This document shows positions 26,191-34,634 of a stretch of 64,000 nt of DNA, in pieces. Each line of letters starts with the position of its first letter. Within the stretch, counting starts at the first letter, position 1. A model generated the notes under the pieces. The model was given only the letters and a program-made list of their open reading frames with translations, was not told where the DNA came from and did not search any database. The position numbers and the translations under genes are program-made. The DNA lies in the NCBI RefSeq assembly GCF_900538275.1, contig NZ_LR130778.1, positions 1,774,001-1,838,000 on the forward strand, given 5' to 3'. The DNA is from Petrocella atlantisensis (GTDB lineage: Bacteria; Bacillota; Clostridia; Lachnospirales; Vallitaleaceae).

Positions 26191-26742
26191 ATAATCCTCC
26201 TTGAATAATGTGTTGTGGTCTAATACCACTTCCATTGCATCATATATTTTTGTTCTCTACAGCATGTTATATATTTACAGGTCTGATCTAAATCATCCTG
26301 AATGTTACCCAAATCAGTTTTGGTTCATTGTTTATAGAAAAAAAGCCCCTGTCAAACTATTTGCGTCTGACTAAGTGGCAACCTTACAACCTGTCATATC
26401 AATTATTAGAATTATTGCATTCTCCGTTTTTGCAAGTTTTATAAAATTAAAATTCATTTTTCGTATTATTTGCCTCTAGTAATAATTTATAAGTTATAGA
26501 GGAATTCATAGTCTTTATTCCGGTTGTTCTCTTGATGTATCGAATTTTTAATGTATACTTTTTCTAAAAAAAACTCATTATATCGCCAACTTATAGCAAA
26601 AACATACTAACCTTTTGCTTGTATCTATAGTTAATTAATTAACTATCTGGCTTTATATATTATTGTATTCATCTAAAATAATAGCACAATCAACCTTGTT
26701 TTGCAAGTGAATTTACTTCTTCTTTGCATCTTTGTCAAAAAC
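26191..26742. other. Gene-free upstream region of the DUF4914 gene
   Basis: AT-rich and without a credible ORF. On the minus strand (the gene's own direction) it contains two direct copies of TGACAGG 42 bases apart (complement of 26353-26359 and 26395-26401), the second followed by GGCTTTTTTT, which looks like the tail of an attenuator although I cannot find a matching 5' arm. TTAATTAATTAACT at 26631-26643 is a short palindrome. No known riboswitch class fits. Confidence 0.4.
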
Positions 26743-26782
26743 AAACCCACTAACCAAGTTTTCATACTGGGTTAATGGGTTT
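26743..26782 (-). terminator. Oligoendopeptidase gene terminator
   Basis: AAACCCACTAACC pairs with GGTTAATGGGTTT with one bulge; the minus strand then reads TGTTTTTG. It is located 92 bases beyond the pepF stop. Confidence 0.8.
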
Positions 26783-26873
26783 ACTAATCGACTCTCTTCC
26801 TATTAAATGGTATCCGTTTTGCAACCATTCAAATTCTATGCTTCATATTTTAGGAATATCCTCTTTGACCTTA

Positions 26874-28568
26874 TTATAAATTTGTATCGTCTATCTGATT
26901 TAGTAGTGCCCATACTTTATCGATTACTTTTTGGACAGTGCCTTCATGAAAGGGATTATCCAGTTCTGCAGACTCAAGTAATCTTAAGAAAGACTTGCTA
27001 CCGCCTTGATTACATAGATTCAGGTAATCCTCCCATGCTTTTTTTGAGTCTTGGGTTGATTTTACATGAAACTGTACGGCACAAATCAAAGCCAAAGTAT
27101 AGTCTATATAGTAGAAGGGTACTCTAAAGATGTGCCCTTGTCTAAACCAGTAACCACCACGCCTTAGAAAGTCATTGTCATCATAGTCGATCTCGGGTCT
27201 GTATTTGTTATCAATCTCTAACCATTTTTGCTTTCTTTGTTCCGGTGTTGCTTGCGGATATTCATAGACCCAGTGTTGAAACTCATCAACGGCAACACCA
27301 TAAGGTATAAATTCTATAGGTTTACTTGAATGATCGTAGATAAATTTCTCATAATCCTCTCCAAAAAAGCGCTCCATCCATGGATAAGTTAAGTACTCCA
27401 TACTCATAGAGTGAATCTCGCATGCCTCTAACGTAGGGAATTGATACTCACTGACTTCGTAGCCTCGACTTTGGTACACTTGAAAAGCATGACCGGCTTC
27501 GTGGGTCAAGACCACCACATCATGATCTGTACCATTAAAATTAGCAAATATATAGGGTGCTTGATAATCCGACATATATGTACAATAGCCGCCTGGTCTT
27601 TTTCCGTCACGACTGGCCAAATCCATAAGGTTATTTCCCATCATATACTTAAAGAAATCATGGGTCTGAGGTGATAATTCACGGTACATTTTTCCTGCTT
27701 CTTCTACCATGTAGGCTTCATCGCCTGCCGGTTTAGGGTTGCCTGTGTTAAAATACAGTGGCGCGTCATAGTAATAGAGGTGATCTAGGCCAATACGTTT
27801 GGCTTGCTTTTTCTTAAGCTCAAGTCTTAGTGGTGTAATATACTCATAAACCTGCTCACGAAATTTTTTCACATCATCCGGTCCATAGTCCGTACGCTGA
27901 AGTTTATCGTAACCAAACTGGATATAATTCTCATAGCCGAGCTTAACCGCTATTTTGTGTCTTAGCTTTACCAACTTATCGTAAATATCATCAAACTCTG
28001 CTTCGTGATCTTCAAAAAAGCGAGTAACTGCTTTTTGCGCTTCGATACGGGTAGCTCTATCATAATCACTGATAAAAGGCGTCATGGTGGACAGATTGTA
28101 ATCTTTGCCTCTAAATTCAATCTTAGCATTACCTACAAGCATGCTGTAACTTGTAATTAATCGGTTTTCTTCTTGTAAGTCTTCAATAATAGTATCTGAA
28201 AAAGTCTTAACCGCTAAAGTAGCCAGATTCATCAGATGTTCGCCATAATGGGCTTTGATTTCCTCTTGCATAGGTGAGTGAACCAGCTTTTGATAAAATT
28301 TATGAACGATGCCTTCCATAATTGGGCTTGCGTTGTTTTGATATTCATTTTCTGCTTTATAGAATTCATCTTTCATGTTAATGGAGAATCGAATACTGGC
28401 TAAAGTACTCATGGTCTCAACTTCATTACGTATCCTATAAATTTCTTTTATGGCCAAATCCAGTGCCTCTATAGAAGTAGCCTCTTCCATGATAGCAAAT
28501 TGCTTTTCCATCGCTATATTAACTTCATCAAGATCTATTCTCTTATATTCATAATCATTAAAATTCAT
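26874..28568 (-). CDS. pepF: M3 family oligoendopeptidase (PepF-like)
   Basis: Cytoplasmic zinc metallopeptidase that cleaves short peptides, 564 residues, close to the family norm. The zinc motif is H356-E357-AG-H360 (VLTHEAGHAFQ), and the third ligand glutamate follows in ACEIHSMSMEYL. ATG at 28568 (MNFNDYEYKR) follows GAGGTG; an ATG four codons earlier lies within that ribosome site and is unlikely. It is transcribed alone and ends at 26743-26782. Confidence 0.95.
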   Translation of the reverse strand: MNFNDYEYKRIDLDEVNIAMEKQFAIMEEATSIEALDLAIKEIYRIRNEVETMSTLASIRFSINMKDEFYKAENEYQNNASPIMEGIVHKFYQKLVHSPMQEEIKAHYGEHLMNLATLAVKTFSDTIIEDLQEENRLITSYSMLVGNAKIEFRGKDYNLSTMTPFISDYDRATRIEAQKAVTRFFEDHEAEFDDIYDKLVKLRHKIAVKLGYENYIQFGYDKLQRTDYGPDDVKKFREQVYEYITPLRLELKKKQAKRIGLDHLYYYDAPLYFNTGNPKPAGDEAYMVEEAGKMYRELSPQTHDFFKYMMGNNLMDLASRDGKRPGGYCTYMSDYQAPYIFANFNGTDHDVVVLTHEAGHAFQVYQSRGYEVSEYQFPTLEACEIHSMSMEYLTYPWMERFFGEDYEKFIYDHSSKPIEFIPYGVAVDEFQHWVYEYPQATPEQRKQKWLEIDNKYRPEIDYDDNDFLRRGGYWFRQGHIFRVPFYYIDYTLALICAVQFHVKSTQDSKKAWEDYLNLCNQGGSKSFLRLLESAELDNPFHEGTVQKVIDKVWALLNQIDDTNL

Positions 28569-28602
28569 ATTACACCTCATTTTCTTCTTATTATATCATA
28601 AA

Positions 28603-28645
28603 AAAGCACCTTTATATCACGATATAAGTGATAAAAAAGTGCTTT
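28603..28645 (-). terminator. tRNA-Arg terminator
   Basis: AAAGCAC (28603-28609) pairs with GTGCTTT (28639-28645), with an inner stem TATCAC/GTGATA. The minus strand ends GGTGCTTTTTT. It starts four bases after the tRNA 3' end. Confidence 0.85.
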
Positions 28646-28649
28646 ACAA

Positions 28650-28723
28650 TGTTCCTGGCGGGATTCGAACCCACGGCCCCTCGCTTAGGAGGCGAGTGCT
28701 CTATCCTACTGAGCTACAGAAAC
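28650..28723 (-). tRNA. tRNA-Arg (anticodon CCU)
   Basis: The 74-base cloverleaf is complete on the minus strand: acceptor GTTTCTG with CAGGAAC (one G-U pair), D-arm TAGCTCAGTAGGATAGAGCA, anticodon stem CTCGC/GCGAG with loop CTCCTAA (anticodon CCT, decoding AGG), and T-arm GTGGGTTCGAATCCCGC. CCA is not encoded and must be added. It is monocistronic, with its own promoter and terminator. Confidence 0.97.
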
Positions 28724-28774
28724 ATATTTATAAATCTAATATAATCTATGCCTTATAAGGGAACATACTATGAG

Positions 28775-28803
28775 ATTATACTAAATTCATAGATAAAAGA
28801 CAA
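28775..28803 (-). promoter_or_regulatory. tRNA-Arg promoter
   Basis: On the minus strand -35 TTGTCT (28803-28798) and a perfect -10 TATAAT (28780-28775) are separated by 17 bases, about 50 bases upstream of the tRNA. Confidence 0.75.
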
Positions 28804-28847
28804 GTGGTTTCAGCTATAACTTGGTATCCCTAAGTATGTATCCTCTA

Positions 28848-29735
28848 CTATAGCTTCTTATCAAAATCAAATTCAATCTTACCATGAACCCATCCCGAAC
28901 CTTTAAAACGCATCCCAAGTGTAGGATAACCAATCATATCTTTACTGTTAATAAAGACGTCTAACGAAATAGACATGCAACGAATTTTTAATCTAAAAAT
29001 TTCCTCATTGGTATTATTATTATGAAAAACACCAATATCCTCAATATCGCCTAGCAACGAATATATGTCATCATGATCACCGACTGGAACAAAAAAGCCT
29101 TCAAGTACTGTTAATATGTCTTCGTTTTGAAGCCTTTCTTGTAAGATTTCTGTGGCTTCTGTGGCTTCCTCATCCAATATGGTCATGGCTTCTTCATCGC
29201 CTTTTCTTGCTTGTTCCAAGAGTTCTTCACGGATCATCTCTTCTTCTTTTTCAAGGAGTAGATCTGTATCGTCTTTCTCTATAGGTAGAATAACTGTGCC
29301 TTCAGTACAATATACAACCAGATGGATACCATTCACATAGATATGGTCATGTTTCTCAGCCATTTTATATTCAACCAGGTTTTGGACAAAAAAGGATATC
29401 GGTGTTCCCGACTTAATTTCTTCGCAAAAACCATGGTATACATCTTGTCGATTCAGTTTTATAACATCCACTTCATGGGTATTGGTCAAAAATCTCCCTT
29501 GAGCATAGGGAAGCAAAGCATGCACATTTAATGCCTTATTTTCTTCAATACTGCCTCTCACCATTAGGCCAAAATCATCGCCATAACTTTTATAATATTC
29601 TACATTTAGGATGCCGGATTCAGACTCCCAAACAAATTTTTCTGTTGGATCTTTAATGGTTTCAGCGACCATACCTTCCGCCTTATCCTTAGTATCAAAT
29701 TCAGTAAAGCCAAGCGCTCTTATATAAAGAATCAT
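28848..29735 (-). CDS. DUF3881 family protein
   Basis: 295 residues matching DUF3881, a family of unknown function found in Clostridia. It opens MILYIRALGFTEFDTKDKAE and ends with a conserved glycine-rich beta segment (GYPTLGMRFKGSGWVHGKIEF). A long acidic helical stretch (about 165-215, rich in E) separates the two parts. Cytoplasmic; no catalytic motif seen. ATG at 29735 follows AAAAAGGTGATAAT; the upstream in-frame starts to 29792 lack a ribosome site. It lies between tatD and the tRNA-Arg with no partner gene. Confidence 0.85.
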   Translation of the reverse strand: MILYIRALGFTEFDTKDKAEGMVAETIKDPTEKFVWESESGILNVEYYKSYGDDFGLMVRGSIEENKALNVHALLPYAQGRFLTNTHEVDVIKLNRQDVYHGFCEEIKSGTPISFFVQNLVEYKMAEKHDHIYVNGIHLVVYCTEGTVILPIEKDDTDLLLEKEEEMIREELLEQARKGDEEAMTILDEEATEATEILQERLQNEDILTVLEGFFVPVGDHDDIYSLLGDIEDIGVFHNNNTNEEIFRLKIRCMSISLDVFINSKDMIGYPTLGMRFKGSGWVHGKIEFDFDKKL

Positions 29736-29855
29736 ATTATCACCTTTTTCTATCAACAAAACATGCCTCATTCTCATCTTGTGTAAAAACACTATAGCAC
29801 TAACCCTATTTTTTGTCTATACTTTTGAAGGCTATGCATAAATGAAAACATCATA

Positions 29856-29896
29856 AAACGTTACAAGCCATCTTTATAAAAACGCTTGTAACGTTT
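29856..29896 (-). terminator. tatD transcript terminator
   Basis: AAACGTTACAAGC (29856-29868) pairs perfectly with GCTTGTAACGTTT (29884-29896). It lies 34 bases beyond the tatD stop. Confidence 0.8.
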
Positions 29897-29930
29897 AGGT
29901 ATTCTTAAAACTCTAATCTTTTGTCTTCTT

Positions 29931-30716
29931 TTAGGTTTGTGAACTTATTGCTTGAAGTCTAAACAGCTTAATACCATTATCCCAAGTCGCTTGAGTGACT
30001 TCTTCTGTGGTAAGTCCTTTGATTTTTGCAATCTCTTCTATGATATAAGGTAGCATGCTGGAATCATTTCTTTGCCCCCTAAAAGGCATGGGAGCAAGAT
30101 AAGGTGCATCCGTTTCTACCAATAGGTTTTCAATCGGAACCTCACGTACTACCTCGACTAATTTCTTAGCATTCTTAAAAGTAATAACACCACCAATACC
30201 TATATAATAACCCAGCTTCACATAACGAAGTGCTGTTTCTACACTACCACTGAAACAATGGATGACCCCGCCTACCTTATGACCTTTATTTTCAAATAAT
30301 ACATCATAGGTGTCTTTAGAAGCCTCGCGGCTATGAATAATCATAGGCAAATCAAGATCTACAGCCAACTTGATTTGATGTCTAAACCACAACTTCTGCA
30401 CCTCATGGGGTACTGTATCATAATGATAGTCTAAACCAATCTCACCGATGGCTACAACCTTCTCATATACAGACATAGCCAGAAGCAACTCGAGATCATG
30501 TTCTTTCATGGTTTGTACATCATGAGGATGTACACCTATTGACGTGTAGATGCTCGAATGCATTTTGGCAAGTTCAAGGGATTGCCTTGAACTCTTCATA
30601 CTCGAAGCAGTGTTGATGATGATACCTACACCTGTTTCTTTTACTTTTTTTAATATAGCTTCCCGATCCTCCGAAAAGCTTTTATCATCATAATGGGCAT
30701 GACTTTCAAATATCAT
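29931..30716 (-). CDS. tatD: TatD family metal-dependent DNase
   Basis: 261 residues, amidohydrolase-type TIM barrel. Metal ligands are visible as SHAHYD (usual HxH), GEIGLDYH, HSREA, HCFSG and VETDAPYL. TatD proteins are 3'-5' exonucleases or DNases, linked to DNA repair. It directly follows metG with 16 bases between, the metS-yabD order of the B. subtilis origin region. Ends at the 29856 terminator. Confidence 0.96.
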   Translation of the reverse strand: MIFESHAHYDDKSFSEDREAILKKVKETGVGIIINTASSMKSSRQSLELAKMHSSIYTSIGVHPHDVQTMKEHDLELLLAMSVYEKVVAIGEIGLDYHYDTVPHEVQKLWFRHQIKLAVDLDLPMIIHSREASKDTYDVLFENKGHKVGGVIHCFSGSVETALRYVKLGYYIGIGGVITFKNAKKLVEVVREVPIENLLVETDAPYLAPMPFRGQRNDSSMLPYIIEEIAKIKGLTTEEVTQATWDNGIKLFRLQAISSQT

Positions 30717-30732
30717 GGAATCACTTCCTCTT

Positions 30733-32697
30733 CTACCTCACTTCGCTACCGGAGGCTATATCACCATCAACAGTACCAAGCTTAAGGTTTCCTTCTTGAT
30801 CACTTGCTGCAAGTATCATGCCTTCTGATAAAACGCCTCTTAAATTAACGGGCTTAAGGTTTGTCACGACAATCAGCTTCTTCCCAATCATTTGTGCCGG
30901 TTCATAAGCATTTGCTATTCCGGATACAATCTGTCTGACTTCTTCACCGATTTTTATCTGTGAGACCAATAACTTATTGGCATCCGGATGCTTCTCACAT
31001 GCAATGACTTCACCAATCTTCATAACCACTTTTGCAAAATCATCAATACCGATTTCTTCTACTACAACTGGTGGCTTCTCTTTTTTCTTCTGTTGTTTTT
31101 GTTTCTTAGGCTTATCATCTAGTTCTTCTGCTAGAGCAGGATTGATTTCTATAAGTTTTTGTTTTTCATCAATTCTGGCAAACAAAACTTCCGCAACACC
31201 TACATGTTCACCCACCACTGTTCCTACAAATGTCTGAATAGAATCCCAATCTTTATTGGATGCGTTAATCTGATCTAATATTTTCGATGCCGTTTCGGGC
31301 ATGAAAGCAGACAATAAAACTGCTGAGATTCGAATGCTTTCAAGTAGGTTATAAAGAACCGTACCAAGACGCTCTTTTTGTGCTTCATCTTTTGCGAGAA
31401 TCCAAGGACAGGTTTCATCGATGTATTTATTGCTTCTTCTAAGCAAGGTCCAGATGGCATCCATGGCTTCAGCGACTTTTAGCTGATCCATCTTCTCCGC
31501 CACTTTACCAGGTGTTTTTAGAGCCAGATCCGTGAGTTCATGGTCGATAGCTTCTGCTTTTGAAGGCGGTTGAATAACACCATCAAAGTATTTCGTTACC
31601 ATAGCGACGGTTCTATTGACCAGATTCCCTAAAATATTAGCAAGATCCGAATTCGTTCTGGCAATGAGAAGCTCATAAGTTAGTGTACCATCTTGAGCAA
31701 ATGGCATTTCATGCAACACAAAATAACGCACCGCATCCACACCAAAATGCTTAACAAGTTCTTCAGCGTAGACAACATTACCTAAGGATTTGGACATTTT
31801 ATCTTGACCCACCATTAGCCAAGGGTGTCCAAAAACTTGCTTAGGTAGTGGTACATTAAGGGCCATCAACATGATCGGCCAATAGATTGTATGGAATCTA
31901 AGTATGTCTTTTCCGATGATGTGCACATCCGCCGGCCAGTATTTATTGAATAATAAACCACTTTCGCCTTCAGGATTATAGTTTAGTCCTGTGATATAAT
32001 TGCTAAGTGCATCAATCCAAACATAAATGACATGGCCTTCATCGAAAGTCACAGGAACGCCCCAATCAAAAGATGTTCTTGAAACACAAAGGTCCTGAAG
32101 ACCGCTTTTTAAGAAATTATTAACCATTTCATTTTTACGGGATTCAGGCTGTATAAATTCAGGATGGCTCTCAATATGATCCATCAATCGTTTTTCATAT
32201 TTGCTAAGTTTTAGAAAATAAGCTTCTTCACTGGTTCTTTCTACCGGTCTGCCACAGTCCGGACAGACATTTTCTTCAAGTTGTGACTCCGTGAAGAAGG
32301 ATTCACAAGGTGTACAATACCAGCCTTCGTAACTGCCTTTGTAGATATCCCCTTGGTCATAAAGTCTTTTGAAGATCTTCTGAACGGTTTTCTCATGTTC
32401 TTCATCTGTTGTTCGTATGAACTTATCATAACTCGTGTTCATAAAATCCCATATATGTCTAACTTCTCCTGCGATTTTATCCACATGGGCCTGGGGTGTT
32501 ATACCTTCTTCTTGTGCTTGCAGTTGTATTTTCTGACCATGCTCATCGGTACCGGTCATAAAGAAGACATCATAGCCTTCTAGCCTTTTAAATCTGGCAA
32601 TGGCATCTGTTAGAACCGCCTCATATGTATTGCCTATATGGGGTGTTTTGGACGTATATGCTATAGCCGTTGTGATATAGTATGTTTTCTGGCTCAT
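30733..32697 (-). CDS. metG: Methionyl-tRNA synthetase
   Basis: 654-residue class I synthetase that charges initiator and elongator tRNA-Met. The HIGH-type motif is TPHIGNTYEA, the KMSKS motif is DKMSKSLGN, and a single four-cysteine zinc knuckle (CTPC ... CPDC) is present. The C-terminal 110 residues are a Trbp111 tRNA-binding domain (VVMKIGEVIACEKHPDANKL), following a lysine-rich linker. ATG 32697 with GGAGGAACC is the start; the 21 upstream codons lack a signal. Its leader holds an inverted repeat (AAATGACA/TGTCATTT) but no T-box. Operon with tatD. Confidence 0.97.
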   Translation of the reverse strand: MSQKTYYITTAIAYTSKTPHIGNTYEAVLTDAIARFKRLEGYDVFFMTGTDEHGQKIQLQAQEEGITPQAHVDKIAGEVRHIWDFMNTSYDKFIRTTDEEHEKTVQKIFKRLYDQGDIYKGSYEGWYCTPCESFFTESQLEENVCPDCGRPVERTSEEAYFLKLSKYEKRLMDHIESHPEFIQPESRKNEMVNNFLKSGLQDLCVSRTSFDWGVPVTFDEGHVIYVWIDALSNYITGLNYNPEGESGLLFNKYWPADVHIIGKDILRFHTIYWPIMLMALNVPLPKQVFGHPWLMVGQDKMSKSLGNVVYAEELVKHFGVDAVRYFVLHEMPFAQDGTLTYELLIARTNSDLANILGNLVNRTVAMVTKYFDGVIQPPSKAEAIDHELTDLALKTPGKVAEKMDQLKVAEAMDAIWTLLRRSNKYIDETCPWILAKDEAQKERLGTVLYNLLESIRISAVLLSAFMPETASKILDQINASNKDWDSIQTFVGTVVGEHVGVAEVLFARIDEKQKLIEINPALAEELDDKPKKQKQQKKKEKPPVVVEEIGIDDFAKVVMKIGEVIACEKHPDANKLLVSQIKIGEEVRQIVSGIANAYEPAQMIGKKLIVVTNLKPVNLRGVLSEGMILAASDQEGNLKLGTVDGDIASGSEVR

Positions 32698-32777
32698 CAA
32701 GGTTCCTCCAATATTTATTAAATGACACATGATTAATACATCATATCTAAGTTTTAACATGTCATTTTTCTATCCCC

Positions 32778-32806
32778 ATTATATATGTAACGACTCTAAA
32801 AAGCAA
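32778..32806 (-). promoter_or_regulatory. metG promoter
   Basis: On the minus strand TTGCTT (32806-32801) and TATAAT (32783-32778) are separated by 17 bases. The -35 lies inside the hairpin (GACTCTA/TAGAGTC, 32791-32824) that follows the XRE-TPR gene. Confidence 0.7.
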
Positions 32807-32824
32807 GGTTTCAAAGCCCTAGAG

Positions 32825-33739
32825 TCAATGGGCAATCTTCTTGGACTGGGCTTTTTGTAGAAAATCATACGCTTTCTTATAGTCTCCAAGTTCAAAATAG
32901 CACTTACTTAATTCTTCATAGATCATGGATACAATCGTATAGCAGGTCTCATCACTGTAAATCTCAATCGCTTTTTCAAGATAAACAATGGCTTTTTCAT
33001 ATTCTCCTTTGTTCAAAAAGGCAGAACCAAGCACCCGATTGTATCTGGCCAAACTATAGTTGTCATAGTCAATAACATCTACTTTACTACTGTCTTCAAT
33101 GATGCCATCATAGTCCGCTTCTATAAGCTTAAGGTACATCGTTTGTACTTCTCGGCTTGCGAGAATCTTATTAACCAAATCTTTGCTTTTTTTATGATAC
33201 GTTTTGGCAAGTTCAATATCCAGGAGGTAGCCACAGACTTCAGCCAATTGTGCATATACTTTATATAGGTATATATCTGATTCCAAGAGCAATTCATTCT
33301 CATATTTCAATATCTTTTCATAAGCTGCTTTGGCTTTTTCATTATCCCCTTCAGTCATATATTGATTCCCCAAATACATATAACTGTTCATATATAAATC
33401 CATCATCATTTTGCTGCGCATTACAATAGGATTGTGGATCGATTGTTGTTCAATAAGTTTCACACTGGCTACATAGTCCTTGGCTTCATTTAAAGCCATA
33501 AGTTCTACAATAATATTAGACAAGCTTAAGTCTTTGTGATTCTCATCCATAAAATAACCCACTGATTTTCCCAATTGTTTGGCCAAATACTCCATTGTCT
33601 TCATGGATGGCGTGGCTTGATCGTTCTCTATCTGACTCAGCATATTTCGGGTAATAAAATCACCGGCAAGCTCCTTTTGTGTCATTTGTAAATGTAGTCT
33701 GATTTCACGGATTTTCTGTCCTAGTGTCATGTCCTTCAT
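32825..33739 (-). CDS. XRE-family regulator with TPR repeats
   Basis: 304 residues. An N-terminal Cro/C1-type helix-turn-helix (about 6-62; LHLQMTQKELAGDFITRNMLSQIENDQATPS) is followed by tetratricopeptide-like repeats to the end (for example EKAIVYLEKAIEIYSDETCY and ELGDYKKAYDFLQKAQ). This build resembles Rap/PlcR/Rgg-type regulators that sense peptides or partner proteins, but no short secreted-peptide gene is visible beside it. The target is unknown. Start: GAAGGAGGTGACC then ATG at 33739, a strong site. A minimal family A repeat (33768-33809) lies in its promoter region, and the NfeD/flotillin operon is divergent from it. Confidence 0.9.
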   Translation of the reverse strand: MKDMTLGQKIREIRLHLQMTQKELAGDFITRNMLSQIENDQATPSMKTMEYLAKQLGKSVGYFMDENHKDLSLSNIIVELMALNEAKDYVASVKLIEQQSIHNPIVMRSKMMMDLYMNSYMYLGNQYMTEGDNEKAKAAYEKILKYENELLLESDIYLYKVYAQLAEVCGYLLDIELAKTYHKKSKDLVNKILASREVQTMYLKLIEADYDGIIEDSSKVDVIDYDNYSLARYNRVLGSAFLNKGEYEKAIVYLEKAIEIYSDETCYTIVSMIYEELSKCYFELGDYKKAYDFLQKAQSKKIAH

Positions 33740-33767
33740 CTGGTCACCTCCTTCAAAATATTACGTA

Positions 33768-33809
33768 TGGTTAAAGGCTCAAAACTATATAGTTTCGATA
33801 CTTTACCTA
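33768..33809. repeat. Family A repeat, minimal (terminal repeats only)
   Basis: TGGTTAAAGGCTCAAAACTA meets its near-inverse TAGTTTCGATACTTTACC at a shared TATA centre, leaving only the fused terminal repeats. It lies between divergent genes, 29 bases from the XRE-TPR start. Confidence 0.7.
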
Positions 33810-33875
33810 ACTATGTAAATCTAATTTACTTTTAGTGTACCATTATACCCTGTATTTGGCAATAAAAACCTTTGC

Positions 33876-33904
33876 TTGACATTATATTTGCAAACGTATA
33901 CAAT
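33876..33904 (+). promoter_or_regulatory. Sigma-A promoter of NfeD/flotillin operon
   Basis: A perfect -35 TTGACA (33876-33881), 17 bases, then -10 TACAAT (33899-33904). It lies 44 bases before the GTG start. Confidence 0.82.
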
Positions 33905-33947
33905 AATAGTAAATGATATTTACTTAGTTATGAGAGGGGGATGTCTT

Positions 33948-34589
33948 GTGTCAGATTGGTGGGAACAACTTAATTCATTACAAAGATTTTTCTATTTTAT
34001 CGCAATACCTTCTACTGTTATACTCATTATACAATCCATCCTAACACTGATTGGATTCGGTCTGGATACAGATATGGATTTAGATGGGGATATGGATTTC
34101 GGCGGTGATGCTGCTTCTGAGTTTGACATGGATTTGGATTCCGGTCCGGGTGGTGACTTTGAATCCTTAAGTGGTATGGCTGATTTTCGTTTTGTAACCT
34201 TTAGAGGGTTAATTGCCTTTGCCACCATGTTTGGTTGGATTGGCGCTGCTTTTGCAAGTACTTCTGTGCATTTTGCTATCACCTTGCTACTGGCGCTCGC
34301 GGCCGGCTTGTTTAGTATGTTTGTTATTGCATTACTGTTTTATGGTATAGCAAAACTTCAATCCAGTGGCAATTTGAATTACAGACTGGCTATCGGCAAA
34401 GAGGCACAAGTTTACATACCAATACCAGGTAATAAAAAAGGGCAAGGCAAAATTCAACTCATGCTTCAAGAACGCTTGGTTGAAGTCGATGCCATCACTG
34501 AAGAAAAAGAAGCCATTAGCACCGGTGAAACCATTCTTATTGTGGATATGTTAAATGCGACAACCATGGTGGTTGAGCGTTTAAAATAA
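33948..34589 (+). CDS. NfeD-like membrane protein (YuaF-like)
   Basis: 213 residues. Membrane segments lie near 14-35 and 85-135; between them is an acidic aspartate/glycine-rich loop (GLDTDMDLDGDMDFGGD and DMDLDSGPGG) reminiscent of calcium-binding loops. The C-terminal soluble domain is the OB-fold NfeD domain (GKEAQVYIPIPGNKKGQGKIQL). NfeD proteins partner flotillins in membrane microdomains. The start is GTG at 33948 because GAGGGGG lies seven bases before it and the promoter sits just upstream; the longer frame to 33876 begins inside the promoter. It is followed by flotillin after 45 bases, matching yuaF-floT of B. subtilis. Confidence 0.9.
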   Translation: MSDWWEQLNSLQRFFYFIAIPSTVILIIQSILTLIGFGLDTDMDLDGDMDFGGDAASEFDMDLDSGPGGDFESLSGMADFRFVTFRGLIAFATMFGWIGAAFASTSVHFAITLLLALAAGLFSMFVIALLFYGIAKLQSSGNLNYRLAIGKEAQVYIPIPGNKKGQGKIQLMLQERLVEVDAITEEKEAISTGETILIVDMLNATTMVVERLK

Positions 34590-34634
34590 ATAAAGGCACA
34601 TCATTGTGTCAAAACATATTAAAGGAGAGAGCAT

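Noticed and set aside
26338-26405. Possible c-di-GMP or other riboswitch
   Set aside because: A GACGCAAA-like string is present, but the flanking paired regions of the GEMM class are missing and the orientation and spacing do not fit.
32698-32777. T-box in the metG leader
   Set aside because: Only a simple inverted repeat is seen; no stem I motifs or GGGTGG antiterminator sequence.
33876-33947. N-terminal extension of the NfeD-like protein
   Set aside because: The longer start falls inside the -35 box; GTG 33948 has the ribosome site.
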